From NCBI GenBank assembly GCA_964035575.1, contig OZ037837.1, positions 1,054,001-1,118,000 of the forward strand: a DNA stretch of 64,000 nt. Reading direction: 5' to 3'. The position numbers were made by a program, and so were the translations under genes. The DNA is from Rhynchopus sp. YZ270_cl-10 (Eukaryota > Euglenozoa > Diplonemea > Diplonemida > Diplonemidae). The notes beneath the pieces were generated by a model. The model ran no database searches, was not told the origin of the DNA, and was given only the letters and a program-made list of their open reading frames with translations. Positions 9,740 to 20,560 of the stretch are shown here, piece after piece (position 1 is the first letter of the stretch; each line of letters opens with the position of its first letter).

Positions 9740-10040
9740 TTTAGCGTACACATACATGCCGCATACGTCACGAAGTATGGCAGACAGACACACAAGCAAG
9801 CAGAGCGCTCCCACCGTCACCACTCACAGCACGCGAGTGTCCCCATCCCCACCAGAAGCAAGAGTGTCCCCAACCAGCCCTGAGCACGACGTCCTCTCCC
9901 GACCACACACATGCTTTGGCCCACCCACAAAGCTGCTCATCGTTGCACGCATCACGCAGACGCACGATGGTAGGTGACTGCTTAGACGACCTGGGAGAAG
10001 AACACCCACCAGCTGCCACCTGCCTGAGGGCACAGACGGC
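9740..10040. repeat. 5' flank repeat of UBL-LRR copy 2
   Basis: About 250 bp upstream of the gene that match 14420-14670 upstream of copy 4. It includes CCACCGTCACCACTCACAGC and the block GACGCACGATGGTAGGTGAC. Possibly 5' untranslated or upstream sequence shared by the family. Confidence 0.6.
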
Positions 10041-10400
10041 ACAGTGCCATGTCGCGAAAGTGAACCCACACACTGAATAAAAACACCACCCAAGATAGGC
10101 ACCCCACACCAGCGCACCCCACCCCACCCACCCCAGCAAGAACGCCAAAGGTGCTCTCGTGCTGCAACCACGGCAAGCCGAGGTGCCAGACAAATGCACG
10201 AAAGCACCCCATGGCTGGGCACGTCCCTGTTCCACCTCATATTCTTTGCTGATCTGTTGGTTCAGTGTAGCTACCATTCAGGCAGTCTTCACTATGCAGA
10301 AAACACTCTCAAGAAAGGCCTCTGATCTGGGGCCATTTGATGCGCTGCAACTACCAGGTTTTGGAGACCGTCACTCTGAAACAAATGTTAGACTTGGGTA
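10041..10400. repeat. LRR-gene flank repeat, copy 2
   Basis: Core (10043-10235) and tail nearly identical to 1072-1430. Followed at 10440-10615 by a copy of the 2955-3140 segment, including the AAGATGGC/GTCATCTT hairpin. Confidence 0.75.
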
Positions 10401-10721
10401 GACCAACGTCTCTGGCGTAGCGCACTCTTGAAATCATAAAAGTGGCTGTGGGGTTGGGACAACGACGTAGAAAACCATGAAAGAAAACACCTCCCTTCTT
10501 CATTTATTCGTTGTTTGTTGATCGCATCCATCCTCGTTGTGCGCATGCGTCTGAAATAAACATAAGTTAGGAAGATGGCGCAAGCCCCGTGTACTTGGTC
10601 ATCTTATGAAAAGGAAACACTGACCACCCAATACGCAGCAAAGCTGCTCAAACAAGTTTGATAAGTAGTTCACTCTTTGAATCATAAAAAATAGACAAAA
10701 TCTCAAGATGCTGTGTTACAT

Positions 10722-10804
10722 AACGGCCCCTTTTTAACAGAACACCCCCACTCCCTACCTCTCTTCCACACGATACACTTGTATGTCTCCCTCACAGTTT
10801 TGCT
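10722..10804. repeat. 83-bp inverted repeat, left arm
   Basis: Exactly complementary, base for base, to 12545-12627. The two arms enclose the broken LRR copy and its 3' flank (10805-12544). Confidence 0.9.
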
Positions 10805-10851
10805 TTTAGATGTGAACACAAGACGTACACTCATCTTACAAGAATGTTTGG

Positions 10852-11143
10852 CTTCGCTGTTCTTCACACTGTACTTACCCAAACACCCCACCTCCCCTCC
10901 CCAAATAGAACCCTTCTTCAGGAAAAGAAATCGAAACAAAGAATGCGTGAATCCCCCAATGTCGTACCCACCCCGACCCTATTCCCCTATTCCCCCTTCT
11001 CGTGGCAAGACCGACAAACGAGAGCAAAAACGTAACAACAGTTCACAGAAGCTTCGGACCATGGTACTGCGGGTTGCCTCTGACGCATCGATGCAGATGC
11101 GGCTGACTGTGCTCTTGCCGGTTGCAAACGCACCGGCCTTCTA
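10852..11143 (-). repeat. Conserved 3' flank of UBL-LRR gene, copy 3
   Basis: Near-identical to the three other 3' flanks even though its gene is broken. Confidence 0.7.
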
Positions 11144-12215
11144 TCATTCTGAGCCTCTCCGTCGCTTGCGGCACTGCTCGGGAGATTCGTCTCTGCTACG
11201 TTTCGGACGTGCATCAACAAGCTCCTTCAGGTTGCTTTCCTGTACTCGACTCGACACAGCGCTGCTGCAGCCGGAGAGGTGGATGCTCTTCAACGAAGTG
11301 TACTCGTCAGCAGGTAGCTCACCCATGTGCATGACTATGCCGAGTGGGGACAAGTCAAGCACTGTGAGGCTGGTGCAGTAGGCAAGAAAGCCATCACCGA
11401 TTTTATAAACCATGGACAGCGGCGTCAAGTCTAGTTCTGTGAGGCCGCTGCAGTTGTTGAGAAAGCACTCTCCTATTTGCGCAACATGTTGGAGTGGTGA
11501 TAAGTCTAGTTCTGTGAGGCCGTGCAGTTGGCAAGAAAGCGGTGGCCTATGTCTGTAACATTGCTGAGGGGTGTCAAGTCTAGCGTTGTGAGGCTGCTGC
11601 AGTCCTCAAGAAACCAACGATCGATGTATGTAACATTGCTGAGTGACGGCAAGTTTAGTTCTCTGAGGTCCCAGCAGTTGGCAAGAAAGGTTTCGCCTAT
11701 TTGTCTAAGATTGCTGAGTGGCGACAAGTCTAATACCGTGAGGATCTTGCAGCCTTGAAGAAAATATTCACCAAGTTGTGTAATCCTGGTGAGTGGCGAC
11801 AAATCTAATGCTGTGAGGCCTGTGCAGGTGGCAAGAAAGTATTCACGTAGTTGTGTAAGATTGGCGAGCGATGTCAAGTCTAGTTCTGTGAGGCCGCTGC
11901 AGCCGTAGAGAAAGAAACTACCAACTATCGTAACCTTGCTGAGTGGTGCCAAGTTCAGCACTGTGAGGCTCTTGCAGCCGTCAAGAAAGCAATCGCCTAT
12001 GTCTGTAACATTGCTGAGAGGTGTCAAGTCTAGTTCTGTGAGGCTCCTGCACTCCTCAAGAAACCTTTCGCCTGTTTGCGTAACCCTGCTGAGTGGTGTC
12101 AAGTTTAATTTTGTGAGGCTCCTGCAGCCGAGAAGAAAGCAACCATCTATGTGTGCAATACTGCGGAGCGGCGACAAGTCTAATACTGTGAGGCCTGTGC
12201 TGGAAAGAAATTGTT
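11144..12215 (-). pseudogene. Broken UBL-LRR copy 3, lacking the UBL part
   Basis: Repeats of the LDLSPLSNVTxIG type and the intact basic C-terminus are present. The N-terminal ubiquitin-like domain and first linker are missing: similarity stops at about 12215 within a repeat. The frame is interrupted in the array. Relative to the other copies, two bases are missing near 11521, and a stop codon at about 11379 replaces a leucine codon (GTGCAGTAGG in plus orientation against GTGCAGTTGG). The pieces 11506-12177 and 11144-11428 remain open. It is a decayed host gene copy bounded by 83-bp inverted repeats. Confidence 0.8.
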
Positions 12216-12544
12216 CACCAATCCGTGTCTCTGGGCAACAGGTGATGAGGGTCGTCTGCCAATAGGCAAGACAGCGGAGGTGGAGAGGCTGAACGTGTCG
12301 TCAACGACACGGAAGAGGTTCGCAACGATGCTAACCCATGTGGCAGGTGTGCCAGACCAACAAGGACGAATCACCCTTCGTGATTCTTAAACAGTCAAAC
12401 CTCCCGTGAAACTGAAGTGGAGAAGTATCCTGAGCAGGTTCACGTGGCCACGGAATCAAGGGTTGTTAACGAGGATTTTTCTGCCAACTGAGTACACACT
12501 ACTAGAAGGACTTCGGAGGCCAGCGTTTGATTGCCACTTGAGTC
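12216..12544. other. Non-coding segment at truncated LRR copy
   Basis: Sequence replacing the missing 5' half of the broken LRR copy. It has no match to the other copies and no supported gene. Confidence 0.4.
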
Positions 12545-12627
12545 AGCAAAACTGTGAGGGAGACATACAAGTGTATCGTGTGGAAGAGAGGTAGGGAGTG
12601 GGGGTGTTCTGTTAAAAAGGGGCCGTT
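12545..12627. repeat. 83-bp inverted repeat, right arm
   Basis: Perfect inverted match to 10722-10804. A shorter relative occurs near 1465-1510. Confidence 0.9.
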
Positions 12628-12654
12628 TTTTGTTTTGTTTTTTTAGATGATTCT

Positions 12655-12950
12655 GTGGCTTCGCTGTTCTTCACACTGTACTTACCCAAACACCCCACCT
12701 CCCCTCCCCAAATAAAACCCTTCTTCAGGAAGAGAAATCGAAACAAAGAATGCGTGAATCCCCCAATGTCGTACCCACCCCGACCCTATTCCCCTATTCC
12801 CCCTTCTCGTGGCAAGACCGACAAACAAGAGCAAAAACGTAACAACAGTTCACAGAAGCTTCGGACCATGGTACTGCGGGTTGCCTCTGACGCATCGATG
12901 CAGATGCGGCTGACTGTGCTCTTGCCGGTTGCAAACGCACCGGCCTTTTA
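12655..12950 (-). repeat. Conserved 3' flank of UBL-LRR gene, copy 4
   Basis: Near-identical to 1533-1825, 7912-8213 and 10852-11143. Confidence 0.75.
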
Positions 12951-14360
12951 TTATTCTGAGCCTCTCCGTCGCTTGCGGCACTGCTCGGGAGATTCGTCTC
13001 TGCTACGTTTCGGACGTGCATCAACAAGCTCCTTCAGGTTGCTTTCCTGTACTCGACTCGACACAGCGCTGCTGCAGCCGGAGAGGTGGATGCTCTTCAA
13101 CGAAGTGTACTCGTCAGCACGTAGCTCACCCATGTGCATGACTGTGCTGAGTGGCGACAAGTCAAGCACTGTGAGGCTGGTGCAGTTGGCAAGAAAGCTT
13201 CTGCCTATTCGTGTAACATTGCTGAGTGGTGCCAAGTCTAGTTCTGTGAGGCTGCTGCAGTCCTTGAGAAACCAACCACGAACTGTCGTCACATTGCGAA
13301 GTGCTGACATGTTTAGTGCTGTAAGGCTCCTGCAGTTGGAAAGAAAGTATTCGTCCATGCGTGTAACATTGCTGAGTGGTGCTAAGTCTAGTTCTGTGAG
13401 GCTGCTGCAGTCCTTGAGAAACCAACCACGAACTGTCGTCACATTGCGAAGTGATGACATGTTTAGTGCTGTAAGGCTCCTGCAGTTGGCAAGAAAGCTT
13501 TCGTCTATGTGTGTAACATTGCTGAGTGGTGTCAAGTCTAGTTCTGTGAGGCCGCTGCAGTTGTTGAGAAAGCACTCTCCTATTTGCGCAATATTTTCAA
13601 GTGGCGACAAGTCTAGTTCTCTGAGGCTGATGCAGCTGTCAAGAAAGCTCTCGCCTAGTTGTGTAATCCTGGTGAGTGGCGACAAATCTAATGCTGTGAG
13701 GCCTGTGCAGCCGGAAAGAAAGTATTTACGTAGTTGTGTAAGATTGGCTAGCGATGTCAAGTCTAGTGCTGTGAGGCCGCTGCAGTTGAGAAGAAAGCAA
13801 CCACCAACTATCGTAACCTTGCTGAGTGGTGCCAAGTTCAGCACTGTGAGGTTGTTGCACTCGTTAAGAAACTCTTCACCAATCCGCGTCACATTGCACA
13901 ACCCAGAGAGGTTGACACTTGTCAACGTTGTGCAATTGACAAGAAAACAGTCACCGATTTCCGTCACACACGAAACAGCACTGAGATCAAGTGTTGTTAA
14001 CGTTGAGTCTCCCAAGAACCCGTCCGGAATGACAGTCGCAACCTCCGCCTGCAGAAGCAAACACGCCACCACAGGATCCTCCACAGTCTCCAGCCTCTCT
14101 GCAGCGATATCGGTCTCACCCAACGCATGAAGCTCTGCAAGGGCTTCGTACTTCTTCGTCTTCGTCAGCACGACTGTGTCTCCAGCACTCAGCTGCGTGA
14201 TGTCCTCTCCTTCCTGCTTCCCTCCGAAGCCCATGTGGAAGCTGTCCTCAGCCAACCCTGCTGCAGTCGCCACCTTCTGCCGCATCGTCTCCGTTGTGTC
14301 ATCCACACCCACCTCGATCACGTACAAGTTGTCTGCACAGTTCTTGATGGTCAGTTCCAT
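12951..14360 (-). CDS. UBL-LRR-NLS family protein, copy 4 (469 aa)
   Basis: Full-length member with the ubiquitin-like fold (residues 1-70), a linker (here IAAERLETVEDP, differing from the THKLKRVRDP form of copy 1), about fourteen leucine-rich repeats, and the bipartite basic tail. Two successive repeats near 13260-13480 are nearly identical at base level over about 138 bp (two 69-bp units), the mark of a recent tandem duplication in the array. Upstream are 14420-14670 and 14670-15013, shared with copy 2. There is no signal peptide. Function unknown. Confidence 0.87.
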   Translation of the reverse strand: MELTIKNCADNLYVIEVGVDDTTETMRQKVATAAGLAEDSFHMGFGGKQEGEDITQLSAGDTVVLTKTKKYEALAELHALGETDIAAERLETVEDPVVACLLLQAEVATVIPDGFLGDSTLTTLDLSAVSCVTEIGDCFLVNCTTLTSVNLSGLCNVTRIGEEFLNECNNLTVLNLAPLSKVTIVGGCFLLNCSGLTALDLTSLANLTQLRKYFLSGCTGLTALDLSPLTRITQLGESFLDSCISLRELDLSPLENIAQIGECFLNNCSGLTELDLTPLSNVTHIDESFLANCRSLTALNMSSLRNVTTVRGWFLKDCSSLTELDLAPLSNVTRMDEYFLSNCRSLTALNMSALRNVTTVRGWFLKDCSSLTELDLAPLSNVTRIGRSFLANCTSLTVLDLSPLSTVMHMGELRADEYTSLKSIHLSGCSSAVSSRVQESNLKELVDARPKRSRDESPEQCRKRRRGSE

Positions 14361-14419
14361 TTGTCTTCTTTTGTGTTGCTCTGTTGTGTGGTGGGGTTGT
14401 GGGGTTGGGCGGAAAACAT

Positions 14420-15013
14420 GCCACAAGCAGAGCGCTCCTACCGTCACCACTCACAGCACGCGAGTGTCCCCATCCCCACCAGAAGCAAGAGTGTCCCCAA
14501 CCAGCCCTGAGCACGACGTCCTCTCCCGACCACACACATGCTTTGGCCCACCCACAAGGCTGCTCATCGTTGCACGCATCACGCAGACGCACGATGGTAG
14601 GTGACTGCTTAGACGACCTGGGAGAAGAACACCCACCAGCTGCCACCTGCATGAGGGCACAGACGGCACAGTGCCATGTCGCGAAAGTGAACCCACACAC
14701 TGAATAAAAACACCACCCAAGATAGGCACTCCACACCAGCGCACCCCACCCCACCCACCCCAGCAAGAACGCCAAAGGTGCTCTTGTGCTGCAACCACGG
14801 CAAGCCGAGGTGCCAGACAAATGCACGAAAGCACCCCATGGCTGGGCACGTCCCTGTTCCACCTCATATTCTTTGCTGATCTGTTGGTTCAGTGTAGCTA
14901 CCATTCAGGCAGTCTTCACTATGCAGAAAACACTCTCAAGAAAGGCCTCTGATCTGGGGCCATTTGATGCGCTGCAACTACCAGGTTTTGGAAACCGTCA
15001 CTCTGAAACAAAT
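14420..15013. repeat. 5' flank repeats of UBL-LRR copy 4
   Basis: 14420-14670 matches 9740-10040, and 14670-15013 is copy 3 of the flank repeat (core and tail). Identity to copy 2 breaks at about 15013, where unrelated sequence begins. Confidence 0.7.
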
Positions 15014-15774
15014 TTATTTATTTTGGCAATTCTTGACACTCCCGTTAACGTTTACTTCTCCTTGCACCTTTGAAACAGACAGCATCGTTGTGCACTGTTA
15101 TCGAACTGTCGTGCACCACTACATAGCGAGCAGATCGGTGTCGCCCGCAAACATCTCCACCCTGTCGCCTGCCACAACCATGACGTGGTCACAATGTTGC
15201 CCCAATAATGCACAACAACGCCTGTTGCTATGTCCCATCACCTGAGAACTCTCTCTGCAGGACGACAAAAACGTTGTTCCACAGGGTGACCGTGCCGTGG
15301 TCTTATCTCCTCTTCATGTTTGCATGACATTGTAAACTTTAACATACTCCATGTCCTCGTGGACAGATGAGATCTGCTCACTGCACGGCGAGAGTGCTGG
15401 AGTACCAGTAAGTGGCAAGTGAAAGAAGCGTGACTGTCATGTGTTCCGTGTCGAAGACGGAAATATCTTTCTCCCAGCCACATCACTGTGAAGTACCCCT
15501 CAGGTGAGTGTGCGAGTAAGATAGAGTGAAGCCTTGTATCACTCCAGGAGTGATGTTGGTCGAAATGTCTTGTGATGCCCATGTGCATGGGGAGTGACTG
15601 TGCTGGGGAGGTGTGGCAAAGGGAAAAGTGAGGTTTTAGCAGGAAAAGCAGGAAAGTGCTTCAAACTGCTCAAAACACCGTTTTTCGGCCTTCTTTTGAC
15701 AGATCGCTCCCAGAGGGGTGCAAAGGTGTTGGGTCTTGGCACAAAAACGGACCACTTTTGAGGGAAAAGAAAAG
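15014..15774. other. Spacer, no feature seen
   Basis: No reading frame or repeat I can support. The T/C-rich end next to the tRNA gene is described with that gene. Confidence 0.4.
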
Positions 15775-15861
15775 CACCGCGAAGGCGGAATCGAACCGCT
15801 GCGGGTCACCCCGCCTACAGATTTGAAGTCTGCAACCAACACCAGTTGATATCATCACGGC
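15775..15861 (-). tRNA. Selenocysteine tRNA, anticodon TCA
   Basis: Read on the minus strand, this 87-base segment aligns along its whole length with animal tRNA-Sec. It starts GCCGTGATGA, has the anticodon arm GCAGACTTCAAATCTGT with TCA in the loop, a long variable arm with stem GCGGG/CCCGC, the T arm GCGGTTCGATTCCGC, and an acceptor 3' strand CTTCGCGGT plus discriminator G. The extended acceptor stem (with G-U pairs) and the long variable arm are the features that set tRNA-Sec apart from serine tRNAs. Just downstream the minus strand reads GCTTTTCTTTTCC, a likely RNA polymerase III terminator. It implies that the organism makes selenoproteins; none is recognisable in this window. Confidence 0.92.
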
Positions 15862-16778
15862 GATAGGAGGCGCCCATAGCGTACAGGGCTGTGCAGCCTT
15901 CACCACATTGCACAGGTTTGTCCATTTCCCCCCAACCCCCACCTTCAAAACCCAACCCCCATCACCCACTTGAGTGCCAGATCCTTGACGCTCGGAACAT
16001 AGAATTCCTACATCACAGCGATACAAAGGCTTCTCTATTACTATGTAACCCTGCACAAAAACCTCGTGTTCAGAGAACCCCGCGCACCAACACCAAGTGG
16101 CCGAAGAAGGAACCTTGAAAGACGAACGGGCCCACCCAGGGCACGCGCACATCTTGTATCAAAAGGTTCGGACGACCACAGGGTGTCGGCAGCATGCACA
16201 CTCTCCTCACCACTGCCTTCTCTCCACACTCACTTCCCTCGCTACTCACACAGATGGGCACTGCACTGCAAGAAGAGCGCAACAATACAGCGACACCACA
16301 CAGCAAGGACTCTGAACGCTGCAGCCTGTGCACGAGGTGCTGCATCCGCCCCTCCCCTTCCAGGAGGCCATGCCGTCTCTGTCCCGTCACAGCCAAGCAA
16401 GGAGAGCACACTGACGTAAGGGCCACCCCCACCCCGTTGTACGGAAGACGTATTGCGTGACACAAAAGACGCGCATCTGCTGTCGCTTACAACGACCCCC
16501 ACAGTCACACCCACGCAAGACCCTCTCCACCCACTCTCTCACGTATCTCAACTGCTCACATTGTGCTGACCTGCGCCCTCTGCCACTCACAACAGCAACA
16601 CCCAACACAGGCAATGCACAATGCGAGACGTGTCACTAACTCGTTTGCTTAATCCGTGCACAAGGGGAAGTAGGTTCCACTCCACCCCCACCCACCTGCC
16701 CGGCCCAACCCAAGCGTTGACGAGGGTGTTAACAGAGCCCAACAACCCCGTTCTCACTACACAACTACAGAAATGTTG
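15862..16778. other. Spacer, no gene seen
   Basis: C/A-rich sequence with only short chance frames on both strands. Nothing recognised. Confidence 0.4.
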
Positions 16779-16968
16779 CCATGTCGCGAAAGTGAACCCA
16801 CACACTGAATAAAAACACCACCCAAGATAGGCACCCCACACCAGCGCACCCCACCCCACCCACCCCAGCAAGAACGCCAAAGGTGCTCTCATGCTGCAAC
16901 CACGGCAAGCCGAGGTGCCAGACAAATGCACGAAAGCACCCCATGGCTGGGCACGTCCCTCTTCCACC
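16779..16968. repeat. LRR-gene flank repeat, copy 4 (core only)
   Basis: Matches the core at 1072-1265 and then diverges (CACCCCAGCATCAC). No LRR gene is attached. Confidence 0.75.
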
Positions 16969-17091
16969 CCAGCATCACCACAACGACGGCCGGGAAGCAG
17001 ACAATGTACCACTCGACCATGCGAAGTGCTTTGTTGCTTTGCGATGTCTTTAAGTCTTGCACACCCTCTTCACACCCTATCCACATGGAGT

Positions 17092-17456
17092 CTTACCCCC
17101 ACCCATGTGCACAGGGGTATAGTGTACAGACGGCACAACCGCTGCTGCGATCCCACCCCCACCCACTGCCTCTCCCCCTCCTCCCACACACCCCGCTGCC
17201 CCTCTACCACTCCCAGGGTAAGTGGGGAGATGTGCACAGCTGCCACCTGCCTGAGGGGCACAGACGGCACCATGTCGCGAAAGTGAACCCACACACTGAA
17301 TAAAAACACCACCCAAGATAGGCACTCCACACCAGCGCACCCCACCCCACCCACCCCAGCAAGAACGCCAAAGGTGCTCTTGTGCTGCAACCACGGCAAG
17401 CCGAGGTGCCAGACAAATGCACGAAAGCACCCCATGGCTGGGCACGTCCCTGTTCC
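17092..17456. repeat. LRR-gene flank repeat, copy 5
   Basis: Matches 896-1265 across both subparts. Lies only about 125 bp from copy 4 in the same orientation, so the two form a local tandem pair away from any LRR gene. Confidence 0.75.
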
Positions 17457-18654
17457 ACCCCAGCATCACAACGACAACACACTGCACATCGAGCCAGAAC
17501 CAGTCGTGCTGCACTACCACACAACGTGCCCTGCACCTGTGTCCTCCGACAACGACGTCTCCCTCCTGCGATCCCGCCCACCAGCCCACCCAGTGCACCG
17601 TGCCCCAAACCCAAACCCCAAAAAAAATCCCAAGCTCAGCCAAGCCACCCCCCCCTGCTCCAAGTGGCAGCTGCATTGTACTTTACCATCCGGCTACAGG
17701 GCAAGCAGAATGCTGATGAATCCTGATGCTAAAAGATGTCAGAAGACAGCCATTACAACCCACAAGACTTTGGAACGCAGCACGCTGCTAGGTGCGAGGA
17801 ATAGAGTCAGGCCGTGTGTTGATATCATTCAAATAAAAGCAGGCAAGCACTACCATTGAATAAGGTATTAGCAATGTAGCGTAATACACCCAAAAAAAAG
17901 ACAATTTTTTGTACAATATTTGCAAAATCACTTCAAGAAGCAACACAGAGCATCTGTAGGATACTACCCAACGCATTGTGTGCAGTCACCTTGCACACAA
18001 AGTGTCACTAAGTCATTATCCACCATAGGCCTCTGAACTCTAAACCCCTCTCCTGTCGACAAACAATGTAAGGTAAGGGAAGTCGTCAGAGGTGGTCCGG
18101 AAGTGCCCGGAAGATGGGGAAGAGGAAAAAAAAGTGAAGTTGATAGTGCAAACGCCTCTGGGACGCAGGCACTGACAAAAAAAAAAAAAACTGATGCAAA
18201 CAAAATGCAATTTGAAGTACAAAGCACTCTCATGACAGGGTGCCCAAATAAAAAGAAGGCATCGTTGTCGCGGTGGCTATAGTAACGTAAGCAATATTTC
18301 AAAAAAAAATGGGTGTGATACAGCACCCTGAGATGGCACAAAAAAAGTTTAGAAAAAAGTACATCCTTCGGTACTTATTCTGACCCGCAAAAACAAAAAA
18401 AAAAAGGGGAATGACACAATGAACAATTACCGTTAGACGAATGTATCTTTCATCTTCCCCACCCTTCACTACCTCCAACCCTCAACCCTCCAGCCCCGAC
18501 CCCTATCCCTGAGAAACCATCATTCCTTTTAGTCGCCCTCCCTCTCTTCGCACATTGCCGCGACAGAACAGCCACCAACTGAGAACCTCTTCCCTTTTTT
18601 TTCATCACAACAAAAATCACATTTTTCTTTTTCTGCCTCCCCCCCTGAGGGGTA
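17457..18654. other. Spacer with short hairpin modules
   Basis: No gene. Contains a hairpin-family motif in inverted orientation at about 17985-18020 and an AACGCCTC/GACGCAGGCAC module at about 18135-18175. T- and A-runs are frequent from 17900 onward. Confidence 0.4.
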
Positions 18655-19557
18655 TCACATTGAGCTCATCTGTCCTCCTCCTTTTATCCCATTCTCCCCA
18701 CTACCCCATTCCACAGTATCGCCGACTGTATTGAGAACGACAAAAGGATAGCTTGCCTCGGTTATGTACTGTCTGGGGACCGGAACCGGCGCGGTCGTCA
18801 CGGAAACACCGTTTATCGCAAAGGCAGCGACCGCCCTCTGTGTATCGACTGTCACGGTGATGCGAGCGGACTCTGCTTCGTCGCTGAGGAGGTCCTCCTT
18901 CATTGTCACATTGGGTACTTTTTTTATTCCGTTACCGTCGCACACCATCTGGACCGCCTCGGATGGACCACCAATCATGAGAGCAAGACAATGATCTGGA
19001 TACGCACTGAGAGGCTGCAATGTGTACAAACCCTCTGCACTAATTTTTGTCTTATTTCCAAAGTCTGTTGGCCGACAGATCCCGACAAAGTAGAGGTTAC
19101 CACGCAAAGTTTCACTTGCGGTACTGAGGGTAACAGTAAACGTCGAGCTGCCCCAGAGCGGTGCGAGGTTGCGACACCACAATGCAGGGTATCCGCCGTA
19201 ATGATCAGACGGATCAGAATCTTGCGCAGAACTGTCAGGATAAACCAGAGTGCGCCTTCTGGGACCAAGCGGAAGAAGTTTGGGATGAACCGGTGCCCAT
19301 CTAGCATTGCTCTCATGTAATCCCCTCGGCGCCCACGTCACAATCGATCGCAACACCTCAAAAGGCAAACGTAGCCTTTGGACTGCCCATAATAAAAGTG
19401 TTCTCGGGTCGTGTGACGCTCCTCCATGCGCTTGAAGTGTGTCGGAAGGCATACTGCATACTAGGCATAAAGAGATATCAAGTGGAATTCTGCTGAAACA
19501 TTGTCGGCACGACTGCTGTTCGATATCGTCTCGTTTGATAGTAAGTGATGAGGACAT
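18655..19557 (-). CDS. Protein with CxxC-CxxC motif and SPRY-like beta region (300 aa)
   Basis: Single complete frame. Cysteines at 17, 20, 31 and 34 form a small zinc-ribbon-like motif (CRQC, then CLVC). Residues about 110-285 look all-beta with features of SPRY/concanavalin-like folds: LRGNLYFVGIC, a central CLALMIGG strand, and ITVTVDTQRAVAAFAINGVSV followed by a YPFVVLN strand, as in SPRY domains where a ligand-free NG turn precedes the last strands. No membrane segment. It would be a protein-protein interaction module if correct. The family assignment is tentative, since a search was not possible; the frame itself is well supported by its length and composition. Confidence 0.7.
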   Translation of the reverse strand: MSSSLTIKRDDIEQQSCRQCFSRIPLDISLCLVCSMPSDTLQAHGGASHDPRTLLLWAVQRLRLPFEVLRSIVTWAPRGLHESNARWAPVHPKLLPLGPRRRTLVYPDSSAQDSDPSDHYGGYPALWCRNLAPLWGSSTFTVTLSTASETLRGNLYFVGICRPTDFGNKTKISAEGLYTLQPLSAYPDHCLALMIGGPSEAVQMVCDGNGIKKVPNVTMKEDLLSDEAESARITVTVDTQRAVAAFAINGVSVTTAPVPVPRQYITEASYPFVVLNTVGDTVEWGSGENGIKGGGQMSSM

Positions 19558-20560
19558 TGGAGAAAAAGTGGTGGTCAGTTTTGTGTGCGCAGCGCAGTGT
19601 TTCTTTGGGTAGGAGAAGAGAGACAGAAAAAGAAGAAGATATTTATTGAGTGATAAATAAATAAAATGTGAAACACAGCGGGAAAAAAAAAATCAAATTT
19701 TGTGGAGAAAGGGGGAGGGGGGGCTTTCCTGTTAAAAAAATGAGGTGGTTTTGTTTACTTTGATAAATTGTTAGATTAGCGTAGCTGCCTCGGCTGTGTT
19801 GCTGCAGAAAGGTACCGCGAGATGAAGGAGAGCAATTGTTCCTTTTGTCGAAATCAAAAGGAAAACATATGCGTTCCGCTTGATTAGATCGAGACACATT
19901 GGTTGCACTTTCCCGGTGTCATTTGTGATACAGTTTCCATGAATAGACATGAAAAGGGGCAGCACACAGGTTGTTCCGTGCCATTTTTTTCCACAGAACC
20001 AACATTGCACGCTTCTAAGCTCTACTGTCAATAAAGATGGGGAAATGATAGTGGACTCTTTTTTTGTTGTGGCGTTGCCTCCTTTTTTCCTGAGGCATGG
20101 GATCGGGGTGCTTTTGTTGTTGAGATGCTATTTTTCTTTTCTCTTTTTGCTTTTTTTTCTCGTTGTTTCGCTGCTCCCGACTTAAGAAGACCCCATTGTC
20201 CCCTCGGCCCGCTGTCAAAAATTATAATAAAAAACCCCCCCTGCTTGTACAGACACCCGATGTGTTTCCGCTCCTGCCTTTTTCTCATCTTTTACCCCTC
20301 ATTTTTCCATCGGTTTGCCTCCCGAAGGCTCTCATGTTTAGTGAGGTACATTATGTTCCCTCCATCGCTTGTATGCTGGTCTGTAGAACACTCGTACTTG
20401 AAGATCATAAGATCAATCCGATGATCAACCCAGACACCTGGTCATCTCCCCAAGGCAGCAGAAGCAGTCGTACGTGCCTTGTTGTCACAGCCCTCATCCC
20501 TCCCATTGTATTAAGCCCGTCACCCTGTACCCTTTGTTGCCATGCAGCACAACACACAGC
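19558..20560. other. Spacer before ATP synthase c cluster
   Basis: No gene. At about 19761-19800 lies a module (ATAAATTGTT, then TAGTTGCCTC-like) with relatives at 24117-24180, 43012-43070 and 61478-61550. The part 20400-20560 is the shared 3' flank of copy 1 and copy 4 of the ATP synthase c genes. Confidence 0.45.
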
